A stretch of DNA of 64,000 nucleotides from NCBI RefSeq assembly GCF_900105395.1, contig NZ_LT629775.1:8397501-8461500 (forward strand), given 5' to 3'. Position numbers and translations under genes: made by a program. The notes beneath the pieces are model-generated. The model searched no databases, was not told the origin of the DNA, and worked only from the letters and a program-made list of their open reading frames with translations. Source of the stretch: Streptomyces sp. TLI_053 (lineage in GTDB: Bacteria; Actinomycetota; Actinomycetes; Streptomycetales; Streptomycetaceae). Of this stretch, positions 35,090-44,968 are shown in pieces (the stretch's first letter is position 1; each line of letters starts with the position of its first letter).

Positions 35090-35773
35090 GTGGGTGGACG
35101 GAAGCGGTACGGGCGGAGTTTCGCGTGGGCGGGGGCGATCGCCGCGCTCACGCTGGGGGTGGCCGCGTGCGGTTCCGACGGCGGCGGCGCCGGGTCGGCG
35201 ATCCAGGCCAAGGTGGTGCTGTCCGAGCCGGACCAGGTGCGTGACGCGCTGCCCAGCGAGACCTCGCTCCCCGCGGGCTGGAAGCGCTCCTCCGGGGCGA
35301 AGCCGCCGCAGGCCGTCACCCAGGCCGACGCGTCCGCCACCTGCCGCAAGAAGCTGAAGGCCGACTGCCTCGGTCTCCAGCTCGGCGGCAACGTCCGGTA
35401 CAAGTCGGTGTCCAGCACCGCCAACGACATCCGGCTCACCCTGCTGACCTTCGACAGGGCGGAGAACGCCGGACCGGTCTTCGAGGCCCTGGTGGCCTCG
35501 TTCGCGGAGGACGAGGGCGCCGCACGCAAGGTGAACGTGAAGACCGGCGCCGAACAGTCGCAGGCCTTCGAGAAGGACGTCGACAAGGACGGCGACTCCG
35601 GCGAAGCCGCGACCGAGGTCCTCGCCGGGACGATGGTGATGCGGATCGGCGCCGTCGTCTCCCTGATCGAGCTGGACGAGGACGAGCGCGACCACAGGAC
35701 GCTGAAGCAGTTCGCGGACCTCCAGGCGGAGCGGGTCAAGCGGGTCCAGCGGGGTCAGCCGGCCGAGGGCTGA
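35090..35773 (+). CDS. Putative lipoprotein of unknown function
   Basis: A 227-residue exported protein with a basic n-region, a hydrophobic core and a lipobox-like VAAC (Cys27). The mature part resembles small actinobacterial substrate-binding or sensor lipoproteins: a paired-cysteine segment (TCRKKLKADC, about 84-93), then an alternating alpha/beta region. No family is recognised with confidence. GTG start after a G-rich site. Its 3' end overlaps the convergent FMN-protein gene by 19 bp within a hairpin. Confidence 0.7.
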   Translation: MGGRKRYGRSFAWAGAIAALTLGVAACGSDGGGAGSAIQAKVVLSEPDQVRDALPSETSLPAGWKRSSGAKPPQAVTQADASATCRKKLKADCLGLQLGGNVRYKSVSSTANDIRLTLLTFDRAENAGPVFEALVASFAEDEGAARKVNVKTGAEQSQAFEKDVDKDGDSGEAATEVLAGTMVMRIGAVVSLIELDEDERDHRTLKQFADLQAERVKRVQRGQPAEG

Positions 35774-35777
35774 CCCC
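35751..35777. terminator. Hairpin spanning both convergent stop codons
   Basis: Arms ggggtcagcc (35751-35760) and ggctgacccc (35768-35777), loop of 7 nt. The left arm contains the minus-strand stop (tca, 35755-35757) and the right arm the plus-strand stop (tga, 35771-35773). Confidence 0.75.
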
Positions 35778-36252
35778 GGTCCCCGGCCGGCTGCCGGGTG
35801 TCCCGGAGCTGTTCGGCGATCGAGGCGAAGTCCGCGCTCAGCCAGCGTTCCGGCCGCATCCGCACGGTGACGTCCGCCGTCAGCTGTCCGGCGGTGGCCA
35901 CCAGGTACGCCTCGGCGGTGGCGGGCGGCAGGTAGCGGTGGGCCAGCGCGGCGCGCTCGGCCGGGTCGACCCCGTCCTCGATCGCCACCACCGGACCGCT
36001 CACGCTCACGTACCTGCAGGGCGGATCCTCCTGCTGCGCGCACAGGGTGAACCGCCGGGCCGCGCGGATCCGGCGGACCTTGGCCGACTCCCGCCCGGTC
36101 AGCACGGAGACCAGGCCACCGGGCCGGTAGGAGTACCAGATCGGCACCGCGAGCGGGGCCTCGTCCGGCCCCGCTCCGGCGACGGACAGGACGCCGACGT
36201 GCACGCCGGCCAGGAAGCGCTCGCACGCGGCGCGGGTCATCGAGAAGGACAC
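35755..36252 (-). CDS. Pyridoxamine-5'-phosphate-oxidase-like FMN-binding protein
   Basis: A 165-residue split-beta-barrel protein of the PPOX/FDR family. Family features are PLAVPIWYSYRPGG, VLTGRESAKVRRIRAARRFTLC, RYVSVSGPVVAIED and a C-terminal MRPERWLSADF. Actinobacterial members bind FMN or the deazaflavin F420 and reduce small substrates; sequence alone does not decide the cofactor. A start at 36252 is used (ATG). It lies downstream of the glyoxylate carboligase gene but a 15-bp-stem terminator separates them, so it probably has its own promoter. Confidence 0.82.
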   Translation of the reverse strand: MSFSMTRAACERFLAGVHVGVLSVAGAGPDEAPLAVPIWYSYRPGGLVSVLTGRESAKVRRIRAARRFTLCAQQEDPPCRYVSVSGPVVAIEDGVDPAERAALAHRYLPPATAEAYLVATAGQLTADVTVRMRPERWLSADFASIAEQLRDTRQPAGDRGQPSAG

Positions 36253-36361
36253 GGTGGGAACTCCCGGGGCAGCCGGTCCGCGCGCGGATTCGCGCCCGGG
36301 CGTTCCCCGGTACGTACCCGTACGACCCGGGGGCCGAACACGCCGGACCGCCGTCCGGCCT

Positions 36362-36399
36362 CCGTCCGGGGGCCGGACCGCCGCCCGGCCCCCGGACGG
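36362..36399 (-). terminator. Terminator after gcl
   Basis: Perfect 15-bp arms ccgtccgggggccgg (36362-36376) and its complement (36385-36399) around an 8-nt loop, 25 bp past the gcl stop. Confidence 0.8.
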
Positions 36400-36423
36400 C
36401 GGCCCCCTCGTGACTCCGCGAGG

Positions 36424-38205
<1,782 letters not shown>

Positions 38206-38254
38206 CGGGTCTCTCCTGCGTCGGCCCGCAGTGGGTCGGAGGGCTCATCTCCAG

Positions 38255-38294
38255 AATTCCACCATACGGAAGAACGGTTTCTGTATGTGGAATT
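38255..38294. promoter_or_regulatory. Palindromic operator upstream of gcl
   Basis: AATTCCACCATACGGAA (38255-38271) faces TTCTGTATGTGGAATT (38279-38294). The arms form one large imperfect dyad, and each arm is itself a TTC(C)...(G)GAA dyad, giving two candidate half-sites in tandem. The arrangement suits an IclR/AllR-like dimer-of-dimers, though no such regulator is encoded nearby. Confidence 0.65.
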
Positions 38295-39031
38295 AAAGTA
38301 GGACGGAGGTCGCCGGGGCGTCAAGGGGGCTTTCAACAGAATGTGGAACGCGAGGGAGCGGGGAATCGGCCGGTCATCCGCTCGACCGGCGAACGGGTGT
38401 ACCCGGCGGGAGTCCGGATTCCGGCCCGTCCGTGGATGTGGCGTGCCGCCGGAGTGGAAGGACTGTGTGCGAGGTTGGCCGGCGCCGGGGAGCTGGGTAC
38501 CGTCGGTCCCACGCCGGGCCCGTCATGGTTGCCATGTTCAACAAGGGGGCGCGGCAAGGGGGTCACGGGGGGCCCGAGGGTCCGGACCGTCCGGGGAGGA
38601 GCGGGGGAGCTCCGGTCGCCGGTCCCGTCCAGCACACTCGTCGCGCCGGCCGTCCCGGTCCGCGCGTTCCGGTCCGGGCGTTCCGGTCCGGGCGTTCCGG
38701 TCCGGGCGTCCCGGCCACCGTGATCGTCGTCGCCGCCGGGCCCCGCCGTCGCCACAGCACCGCGCCACGCCACAGCACCGCGCCATCGCCGCACCGCCGC
38801 CACCCGCAGCACACCGCAGCAACGCACCCGCAGCCGATGCGTCGCCCGCGACGCGCCGCCCCGTCGGGTGCGCGGAAGGAAGCTCCTGATGCCTCGACGA
38901 TGTGCCCTGCCCACCTGTCCCGCCGCCGTCCTCCACCTCTTCATCCGTTCCGCCGTCCCGATCTGTCCCGCCGTCGCCCTCCGCCTCCCCGCCGCCCCTG
39001 CCGTTCCGGTCGCCGTCCGGGCGGTGCGCCG
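38295..39031. other. Long repeat-rich intergenic region
   Basis: About 740 bp with no supported gene. It holds a 14-bp tandem repeat (unit cgttccggtccggg, 38651-38720, about five copies) and a duplicated segment with gccacagcaccgcgcca near 38752-38790. A possible promoter, TTGGCC (38475-38480) and TACCGT (38498-38503) spaced 17 bp, points toward the SulP gene. Open frames here have repetitive Arg/Pro/Gly content and are not convincing. Confidence 0.65.
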
Positions 39032-40603
39032 GTGAACGGTCTGCCCCGACGGCGGAAGAGCCCGCCCACCGCCCACCGTCCCGGCTCCCGTCCTCGGCGC
39101 GGCCCGGTCGCCGTGCTGCGCGCCGTGCCCTGGCGGTACGACCTCCCCGCCTCCCTGGTGGTCTTCCTGGTCGCCCTCCCGCTGTGCGTCGGTGTCGCCG
39201 TCGCCTCGGGCGTGCCCGCCGAACTCGGCCTGGTCACCGGCATCGTCGGCGGTCTGCTGGTCGGAGCGCTGCCCGGCAGCAGTCTCCAGGTCAGCGGCCC
39301 GGCCGCCGGTCTGACCGTGCTCGTCCACGAAGCCCTCCAGGAGTACGGCGCGGGCGCCCTCGGCGTCCTGGTGCTGCTCACCGGCCTGCTCCAACTCGCC
39401 ATGGGCGCGATGCGGTTGGGCCGCTGGTTCCGCGCCATGTCGGCGTCCGTGGTGCACGGCATGCTGGCCGGCATCGGCCTCACCCTGCTGTTCGGCCAGC
39501 TCTACGGGCTCGCCGACCTCCGGGCCCCGGGCACCGGACCGGAGAAGATCGCCGGTCTGCCCGCGCTGCTGCGCGACGTCGTCACCGGCGCCGCCGACCG
39601 CGGCGCCCTGGCGCTCGGGGCCGCCACGCTGCTGGTGCTGGTCGCCTGGAAGTACCTGCCGCCCCGGCTCGCCCGGGCCGTGCCGGGCCCGCTGGCTGCG
39701 GTCGGCCTGGCCGCCGCCGTCACCGCGCTGTTCGACCTGCCGGTGGCCCGGGTCGAGGTGGCCGGGCTGCTCGACGTCCTCCAGCTGCCCGACCGGGCCG
39801 CGCTCGGCGCCCTGGCCACCACGGCCGGAGTCGGCACCGTCCTCGCCTTCACCCTGATCGCCTCCGCCGAGACGCTGTTCAGCGCGGCCGCCGTCGACCG
39901 GATGCACCACGGCCCGCGCACCGACTACGACCGCGAACTCACCGCCCAGGGCATCGGCAATGCCCTCTGCGGGCTGCTCGGCGCGCTGCCGATGACCGCG
40001 GTGATCGTCCGCAGCGCGACCAACGTCCAGGCCGGGGCCCGCACCAAGGCCTCGCGCGTCCTGCACGGCGGCTGGCTGCTGCTCTTCACGGCCCTGGTTC
40101 CGGGCGTGCTGGGCCTGGTCCCGCTGACCGCGCTGGCCGCCGTCCTGGTGCACGCGGGTGCCAAGCTGGTCCCGGTCCGGCGGATCGCCGCGCTCTGCCG
40201 CGAACACCGGGGGGAGGCGGTGGTGCTGGCCGTGACCGCCGTCTCGATCATCACCACCGACCTGTTCGAGGGCGTCCTGATCGGCATCGGCCTGGCCGTC
40301 GCCAAGTCGGCCTGGCAGACCTCCCACCTGCAGATCGGCGTCGAGGAGCGCCCCGCCGCGCCCGGTACGGACGAAGCCCCGCTGCGGGTCCGGCTGAGCG
40401 GCAACGCCACCTTCCTGCGGCTGCCCCGGCTGCTCGACACCCTCGAACGGCTCCCCGCGGACCGTCCGGTCGAGCTCGACTGGTCCGGGCTGCGCCACCT
40501 GGACCACGCCTGCACCGTGGCGCTGACCACCTGGGCGGCCCAGCACCGCGCCCGCAGTACCGCCCCGCTGGCGGTCGACCCGCCGTTGCCGACGGTGGTC
40601 TGA
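39032..40603 (+). CDS. SulP-family anion transporter
   Basis: A 523-residue membrane transporter of the SLC26/SulP family. It has about 12 TM segments starting at DLPASLVVFLVALPLCVGVA (about residue 36), the family-typical GVPAELGLVTGIVGGLL and QVSGPAAGLTVLVHE, and then ELTAQGIGNALCGLLGALPMT. It ends in a short STAS-like cytoplasmic domain (VRLSGNATFLRLPRLLDTL). Family members carry sulfate, bicarbonate or related anions; the DLPASLVVFL opening and short STAS resemble members often annotated as bicarbonate/sulfate carriers. The GTG at 39032 is a choice among weak starts; GTG at 39113 is close to the first TM and also possible. No carbonic-anhydrase domain is fused. Confidence 0.88.
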   Translation: MNGLPRRRKSPPTAHRPGSRPRRGPVAVLRAVPWRYDLPASLVVFLVALPLCVGVAVASGVPAELGLVTGIVGGLLVGALPGSSLQVSGPAAGLTVLVHEALQEYGAGALGVLVLLTGLLQLAMGAMRLGRWFRAMSASVVHGMLAGIGLTLLFGQLYGLADLRAPGTGPEKIAGLPALLRDVVTGAADRGALALGAATLLVLVAWKYLPPRLARAVPGPLAAVGLAAAVTALFDLPVARVEVAGLLDVLQLPDRAALGALATTAGVGTVLAFTLIASAETLFSAAAVDRMHHGPRTDYDRELTAQGIGNALCGLLGALPMTAVIVRSATNVQAGARTKASRVLHGGWLLLFTALVPGVLGLVPLTALAAVLVHAGAKLVPVRRIAALCREHRGEAVVLAVTAVSIITTDLFEGVLIGIGLAVAKSAWQTSHLQIGVEERPAAPGTDEAPLRVRLSGNATFLRLPRLLDTLERLPADRPVELDWSGLRHLDHACTVALTTWAAQHRARSTAPLAVDPPLPTVV

Positions 40604-40728
40604 GCGGGCTCGTTAGGCTGGCCGTCGGACGGCGGCCGGGGGCCCGACCTCGGCCTCGGGCCCGACGTTGGTCCCGGGCCCGACCTCGGCCTCGGGGCCG
40701 TCCGGGACTCGTGGGAGGAGACAGAGCC

Positions 40729-41025
40729 GTGATCGCTGCCTTTTCGGTCACCCCGCTGGGGGTCGGCGAGGACGTGGGGGAGGCGGTTGCCGCCGCCGTC
40801 CGGGTGGTCCGCGCGAGCGGGCTGCCGAACCGTACGGACGCGATGTTCACCAGCGTCGAGGGGGAGTGGGACGAGGTGATGCCGGTGATCCGGGAGGCGA
40901 TCGAGGCGGTGAAGGCCTACAGCAACCGGGTCAGCACCGTCATCAAGATCGACGACCGCGCCGGGGTGACCGACGGACTGACCAGCAAGGTCGCCACCGT
41001 GGAGCGCCACCTCGCCGAGGGCTGA
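40729..41025 (+). CDS. MTH1187/YkoF-like thiamine-binding protein
   Basis: A 98-residue protein of the MTH1187 (DUF77) family. It has the FSVTPLG and GEDVGEAVAAAV opening, an RTDAMFTSVEGEWDEVMPVI core and the NRVSTVIKIDDR strand typical of this ferredoxin-like fold. Relatives bind thiamine or its pyrimidine part. A cytoplasmic role in thiamine salvage or homeostasis is possible; no thi genes adjoin it. The GTG start is set by GGGAGGAG ten bases upstream. Confidence 0.85.
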   Translation: MIAAFSVTPLGVGEDVGEAVAAAVRVVRASGLPNRTDAMFTSVEGEWDEVMPVIREAIEAVKAYSNRVSTVIKIDDRAGVTDGLTSKVATVERHLAEG

Positions 41026-41082
41026 GGCTCGAGGCCGGCCCGCCCCTCCCCGGGGCGGGCCGACCACCCTGTCTCGACTTTC

Positions 41083-41112
41083 TTGACCGATCGATCTGGA
41101 ATCGACTATCTT
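41083..41112 (+). promoter_or_regulatory. TetR gene promoter with embedded operator
   Basis: TTGACC (41083-41088) and TATCTT (41107-41112), spaced 18 bp, end six bases before the ATG, implying a leaderless transcript. TTGACCGATCGAT (41083-41095) resembles the inverted TTGACCGTTCGGTT ahead of the SDR gene. Confidence 0.6.
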
Positions 41113-41118
41113 TCAGCT

Positions 41119-41709
41119 ATGGCAAGAACCAAGGAATTCGACCCGGACGCGGCGCTCCAGTCGGCTCTCGAGCTGTTCTGGCGGCGTGGTTACGAGGCCA
41201 CCTCGATGGCCGAACTGGTCGAGCACCTGGGGATCGCCCGGGCCAGCATCTACGCCACCTTCGGCAGCAAGCGCGAGCTCTACCTGAGGGCGCTGGAGCG
41301 GTACGGCCAGCAGCAGCAGCCGGTGCTGCTGGCCGAGCTGTCGCAGCCGGGCCCGGTCCTGCCGGCCGTCCGGGCGCTGGTCCGCCGGTTCGCCGACGAG
41401 TCCGCCGCCGACGGCGGGGACGGTCCCCATCGGGGCTGTTTCGTCACCAATACGGCGGTCGAACTGGCCCCGCACGACCAGGGCGCCGCCCGCCGGGTGG
41501 AGTCCAACCTGCTCCATCTGGAGACGGTGCTCGCCACGGCCCTGGTCCGCGCCCGGGCCCAGGGCGAACTGCCCGAGGGGCGCGACCCGCAGGCGCTGGC
41601 CCGGATGCTGCTGGTGCTGTTCCAGGGCATGCGGGTGATCGGCAAGGCCGGCGAGGGCGCGGCCCGGCTGCGCGACGCGGCGGACCAGGCCCTCACCCTG
41701 CTCGACTGA
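41119..41709 (+). CDS. TetR-family transcriptional regulator
   Basis: A 196-residue regulator. The N-terminal TetR domain reads EFDPDAALQSALELFWRRGYEATSMAELVEHLGIARASIYATFGSK in family order; the C-terminal ligand domain contains GCFVTNTAVELAPHD (about 112-126) as in the YxaF/AcuR-like group. It likely represses itself and the SDR gene that follows 109 bp downstream. A promoter with good -35 and -10 boxes ends six bases before the ATG, so the message is probably leaderless; no ribosome site is visible. Confidence 0.93.
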   Translation: MARTKEFDPDAALQSALELFWRRGYEATSMAELVEHLGIARASIYATFGSKRELYLRALERYGQQQQPVLLAELSQPGPVLPAVRALVRRFADESAADGGDGPHRGCFVTNTAVELAPHDQGAARRVESNLLHLETVLATALVRARAQGELPEGRDPQALARMLLVLFQGMRVIGKAGEGAARLRDAADQALTLLD

Positions 41710-41777
41710 CCGCCCCCCGGCCGCTCGCGGCTTTCGTTCCGTCCCTTTCCTCCCTCCTTCTTCATGTCCTTATTCTG

Positions 41778-41791
41778 AACCGAACGGTCAA
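41778..41791. promoter_or_regulatory. Candidate TetR operator ahead of the SDR gene
   Basis: aaccgaacggtcaa contains the dyad ACCG-AA-CGGT, and its reverse complement TTGACCGTTCGGTT shares TTGACCG-TCG-T with the TetR promoter at 41083-41095. It lies 28 bp from the SDR start. Confidence 0.6.
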
Positions 41792-41818
41792 TTTAGACCT
41801 CGATCGAGGAGTACCTCC

Positions 41819-42589
41819 ATGTCCCGCAGCACCACCCGCTTCGCCGGCAAGTCCGTCCTGGTCACCGGTGGCGGCAGCGGCATCGGCCGAGCCGTGGCCC
41901 TCGCCTTCGCCCGGGAGGGCGCCCGGGTCGCTGTCGCCGGTCGTACCGCCGGCGCCCTGGCCGAGACCGTCGCACTGATCGAGCGGGAGGGCGGGACGGC
42001 CGTCGCCCTGGTCGGCTCGGTGTCCGACTCCGCGGACGCGGCCCGCCTGGTCCGGGAGACCGTGGAACACCTGGGAGCCCTGGACGTCGCCGTCAACAAC
42101 GCCGGCGTGCTCGGCGGCATAGCCCCGATCGCCGACGTGGCGGAGGAGGAGTGGCGGCGCGTCATCGACATCAACCTCAACGGCACCTGGTACGCGATGA
42201 AGCACCAGATCGCCCACCAGCGTGCCAATGGCGGCGGAGCGATCGTCAACATCGCCTCGAACCTCGGCACCCACATGCGACTGGAGAACCTCGGCGCCTA
42301 CGCCGTCTCCAAGGCGGCCGTGGCCACCCTGACCCGGAGCGCCGCCCGCGACCACATCGCCGACGGCGTACGGATCAACATGGTCAGCCCGGGCCCGGTC
42401 GACACCACCATGTCCTCCCGTCCCGGCGAGAACGCCTCCGACAAGGCGGACCGGATGAAGGGCGACGTCCCGGTCGGCCGGGCCGGTGCCGTGGAGGAGG
42501 TCGCGGCCGCCGTCCTGCACCTCGCCTCCGCGGAGTCGGCGTTCACCGTCGGCGCCGACCTCGTCCTCGACGGCGGCATCACCGCCTGA
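41819..42589 (+). CDS. Short-chain dehydrogenase/reductase (SDR)
   Basis: A 256-residue classical SDR. The cofactor loop is TGGGSGIG (16-23), the structural motif NNAG (93-96), the catalytic set Asn121, Ser147, Tyr161 and Lys165 (GAYAVSK), and the C-terminal LVLDGGITA is typical. GRT after the second strand (near residue 41) suggests NADPH preference. The substrate is unknown. GAGGAG precedes the ATG. It is the presumed target of the TetR regulator upstream, a common pairing for detoxification of reactive carbonyls or quinones. Confidence 0.93.
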   Translation: MSRSTTRFAGKSVLVTGGGSGIGRAVALAFAREGARVAVAGRTAGALAETVALIEREGGTAVALVGSVSDSADAARLVRETVEHLGALDVAVNNAGVLGGIAPIADVAEEEWRRVIDINLNGTWYAMKHQIAHQRANGGGAIVNIASNLGTHMRLENLGAYAVSKAAVATLTRSAARDHIADGVRINMVSPGPVDTTMSSRPGENASDKADRMKGDVPVGRAGAVEEVAAAVLHLASAESAFTVGADLVLDGGITA

Positions 42590-42622
42590 CCGCGCCCGGC
42601 GGTGCCGGCCCCGTCGACGACC

Positions 42623-42922
42623 TCAGGCCGACAGCGCCCCGGTCTCGCTCCCGTACCCACCCTCGCTCTCGCCCTCGACCGGAAGCGCGGCCGCGGTGGC
42701 CAGCTCGTCCAGCGAGAGCCCGAGCGCGTAGGCCAGGGCCACGACGGTGAAGAACGACGGGGTCGGCGCCCGCCCGGTCTCGATCTTGCGCAGCGTCTCG
42801 GCCGACACCCCGGCCGCCGCCGCCACCTCGACCATGCTGCGTCCGCCGCGCGCCTCGCGCAGCAGCACACCGAAGCGCTCGCCGCGCTCGCGTTCCCCGG
42901 GGGTCAGCGGAGTCCTCACCAT
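42623..42922 (-). CDS. XRE-family helix-turn-helix regulator
   Basis: A 99-residue DNA-binding protein. The Cro/C1-type HTH spans FGVLLREARGGRSMVEVAAAAGVSAETLRKIETG and onward (about 18-72), ending LSLDELATAA. A short acidic tail follows. It is divergent from the methionine aminopeptidase gene with an 87-bp gap that contains the palindrome ATACCGGTAT, a likely operator for both. The pairing of an XRE repressor with a type I MetAP is seen in other actinomycetes (recollection, not checked). Confidence 0.88.
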   Translation of the reverse strand: MVRTPLTPGERERGERFGVLLREARGGRSMVEVAAAAGVSAETLRKIETGRAPTPSFFTVVALAYALGLSLDELATAAALPVEGESEGGYGSETGALSA

Positions 42923-42969
42923 GCCCCCGATGGTAGGCCACCCGTCCGGCCCGCTCGACCGTGATACAA

Positions 42970-42979
42970 ATACCGGTAT
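42970..42979. promoter_or_regulatory. Palindrome ATACCGGTAT between XRE and map genes
   Basis: A perfect 10-bp palindrome in the divergent gap, overlapping TATAAG (42976-42981), which could be a -10 box for the map gene. Candidate XRE operator. Confidence 0.5.
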
Positions 42980-43009
42980 AAGAATTGGAGCTAGGCCCGG
43001 AGGGGTCCC

Positions 43010-43777
43010 ATGGTGGAGTTCAAGTCGGAGGCGGCGCTGGCCGCGATGCGCGAGTCGGGGCGGGTGGTCGCCACCGCCCTGGCCGAGGTCGAGCGGGCCG
43101 CCGGGGTGGGGGTGAGCCTGCGCGAACTCGACGAGGTGGCCCGGGAGGTCCTGCGGAAGGCGGGGGCCACCTCCCCCTTCCTCGGCTACCGCCCGGCCTT
43201 CGCCCCGGTGCCCTTCCCGGCCGTGATCTGCGCCTCCGTCAACGACGCCGTCGTGCACGGCATCCCGACCGGCTACCGGCTGCGCGACGGCGACCTCGTC
43301 AGCATCGACTGCGGCGCCCTGCTCGACGGCTGGGCCGGCGACGCCGCCGTCAGCTTCACCGTCGGCCCGCCGCGCCCCGAGGACCAGCGGCTGATCGACA
43401 CCGCCCGCCGCGCCCTGGCGGCCGGCATCGCCGCCGCCGTCGTCGGCAACCGCACCGGCGACATCGCCCACGCCATCGGCACCGTCGCCCGCACCGCCGG
43501 CTACGGCCTCCTCGACGGCTACGGCGGCCACGGCATCGGCCGCCGCATGCACGAGGACCCCCACCTCCCCAACGAGGGCCGCCCCGGCCGCGGCTTCCCC
43601 CTGAAGCCGGGCCTGGTCCTCGCCGTCGAACCGATGCTCATCGCCGGCGGCACCGACACCCACACCACCGACCCCGACGGCTGGACCCTCCGCACCACCG
43701 ACGGCACCCGCGCCGCCCACGTCGAACACACCGTCGCCATCACCGAAACCGGCCCCCGCATCCTCACCCTCCCCTGA
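43010..43777 (+). CDS. map: Type I methionine aminopeptidase
   Basis: A 255-residue metalloenzyme removing N-terminal Met from nascent proteins. All five metal ligands are present: Asp100, Asp111, His174, Glu207 and Glu239; the substrate-gating His is in VVHGIP (His83). Length fits the type I class without an N-terminal extension. This is probably an accessory copy, since streptomycetes usually encode the main map next to ribosomal genes. ATG start; the upstream AGGAATT... region offers GGAG at 42986-42989 and GGAG-like GGAGGGG at 42997-43003. Controlled probably by the divergent XRE protein. Confidence 0.95.
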   Translation: MVEFKSEAALAAMRESGRVVATALAEVERAAGVGVSLRELDEVAREVLRKAGATSPFLGYRPAFAPVPFPAVICASVNDAVVHGIPTGYRLRDGDLVSIDCGALLDGWAGDAAVSFTVGPPRPEDQRLIDTARRALAAGIAAAVVGNRTGDIAHAIGTVARTAGYGLLDGYGGHGIGRRMHEDPHLPNEGRPGRGFPLKPGLVLAVEPMLIAGGTDTHTTDPDGWTLRTTDGTRAAHVEHTVAITETGPRILTLP

Positions 43778-43953
43778 CCCCGCTACCGGTCGGTTCGTGT
43801 TCGGAAGCTTGTCCATGTGTGACCCGGTTCGTGGTGTGACCTCGGCCACTAGGGGTCCGAAAGGATATTGTCGATCTACCGACAGTCCCCTGTGGCAGTG
43901 ATGCAAATTCTAACGTCGGAAAATCAAAGTCTGACAGTACGCGTCTTGATGCA

Positions 43954-44544
43954 ATGGACAGCACGCTGACTTTCGAGAATCGAGTGAAGGCTGAGGTGAA
44001 TGGCAGCCATTCGGCGATCAATCAATTGTCGTTGATGCTTCGGATCTCGACCGCGGGGGGTGATGTTGTTGATTGGGGCGAAGTCGAGGGTGTTACAGGC
44101 CTGCGGCTCCCGGCCGACTATCGTGACTTCGTGGCGTTGTGTGGAGGGAGTGAACTGAATGAGTATCTTGCGTTCCGCACCCCCCCTGTCGATGGGTCGC
44201 CCGTGGGTAACCTACTGGATGGACTCGACTTCGATCCGAGGGAGGAATATCGATCGAGCCATGAATTGGGTTTGATGGATCCGTCGGAGATGAGGCTTTT
44301 GCCGTTCGCTGCCACGGCAAATGGGGACGTCGCATTCTGGGTCTGCGAATCAATTGACCCCGAAGCTTGGGAAGTCGCTACCTTCAAGCGGCAGGCGCGT
44401 TTCGGGGTCGGTCCCTGGAAAAGATTCGAGATGGGGTTCGGAAGGTTTCTTGTCGGCCTTCTCGATGGAACATTGCCGAATCCCTTCAGTGATAGCTCCT
44501 GGAATGTCCCCCCTCATGCTTATCGGAACTGGAGAGATTTCTGA
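43954..44544 (+). CDS. SUKH-domain (SMI1/KNR4-like) protein
   Basis: A 196-residue protein with the SUKH opening WGEVEGVTGLRLPADYRDFV (about 41-60), then LCGGSEL, an FAATANGDVAFWVCE strand pair and a WKRFEMGFGRFLVGLL C-terminal helix. SUKH proteins are often immunity proteins for polymorphic nuclease toxins but also occur as orphans. No toxin is adjacent. Base composition is far lower in GC than the neighbours, with many A/T-ending codons, a sign of recent transfer. The ATG at 43954 is the first in frame but has no good ribosome site; ATG at 44035 just before the domain is an alternative. A terminator follows. Confidence 0.8.
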   Translation: MDSTLTFENRVKAEVNGSHSAINQLSLMLRISTAGGDVVDWGEVEGVTGLRLPADYRDFVALCGGSELNEYLAFRTPPVDGSPVGNLLDGLDFDPREEYRSSHELGLMDPSEMRLLPFAATANGDVAFWVCESIDPEAWEVATFKRQARFGVGPWKRFEMGFGRFLVGLLDGTLPNPFSDSSWNVPPHAYRNWRDF

Positions 44545-44968
44545 CTCGGAAATTTGGGTTCGGCCCGCATCGGAAGGTGCGGGCCGGCGCCCTGTTTTTC
44601 TGGGTCGCCTGGGCTCCGGCGGTCCTTTTGTTGCAGGGTTGCGTTTCGATGCTGGTGCGCGGCAAAGCACTTGCCTATTTGATCCAAGTCCTGTGTCGAG
44701 TGAATGTATTTGTTGAAATTCCTGCACATTTCGTACTCGCTCCCCAGATTCAGCTTTGTCGATTGGTTGGGGTCCTATGTCCGTGGGGTCCGCCCGCCGC
44801 GGGCTCGGCAGTGGAGTTCGGTCCCGGTCGGTCCGGTCCCGGGTGGAGTCCGGGACCACCGGGTGGGTGGTGGGGACCTTGGACTCTGGGTGGAGCTGGA
44901 GCGGGATGGGGAGGGTTGGGGGTGCGGGCGGGCGTGGGTTCGTCCCGATTGGTTGGGTGGAGGCGGTT
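44545..44968. other. Lower-GC intergenic tail of the SUKH island
   Basis: About 420 bp without a supported gene. GC content climbs from roughly half in the first 200 bp back to the chromosomal level near 44770, marking the right edge of the transferred segment. A terminator lies at 44562-44599. Confidence 0.7.
44562..44599 (+). terminator. Hairpin plus T-run after the SUKH gene
   Basis: Arms ggcccgca (44562-44569) and tgcgggcc (44578-44585), followed by TTTTT at 44595-44599: one of the few terminators here with a clear T-run, in keeping with the foreign base composition. Confidence 0.7.

Noticed and set aside
38538..38936. Minus-strand 132-codon frame upstream of the SulP gene
   Set aside because: Composition is Gly/Arg/Asp repeats from the 14-bp DNA repeat; no ribosome site or domain.
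43010..43777. XRE-methionine aminopeptidase pair as a toxin-antitoxin system
   Set aside because: The MetAP has all catalytic residues and normal length, and the genes are divergent, which is atypical for toxin-antitoxin operons.
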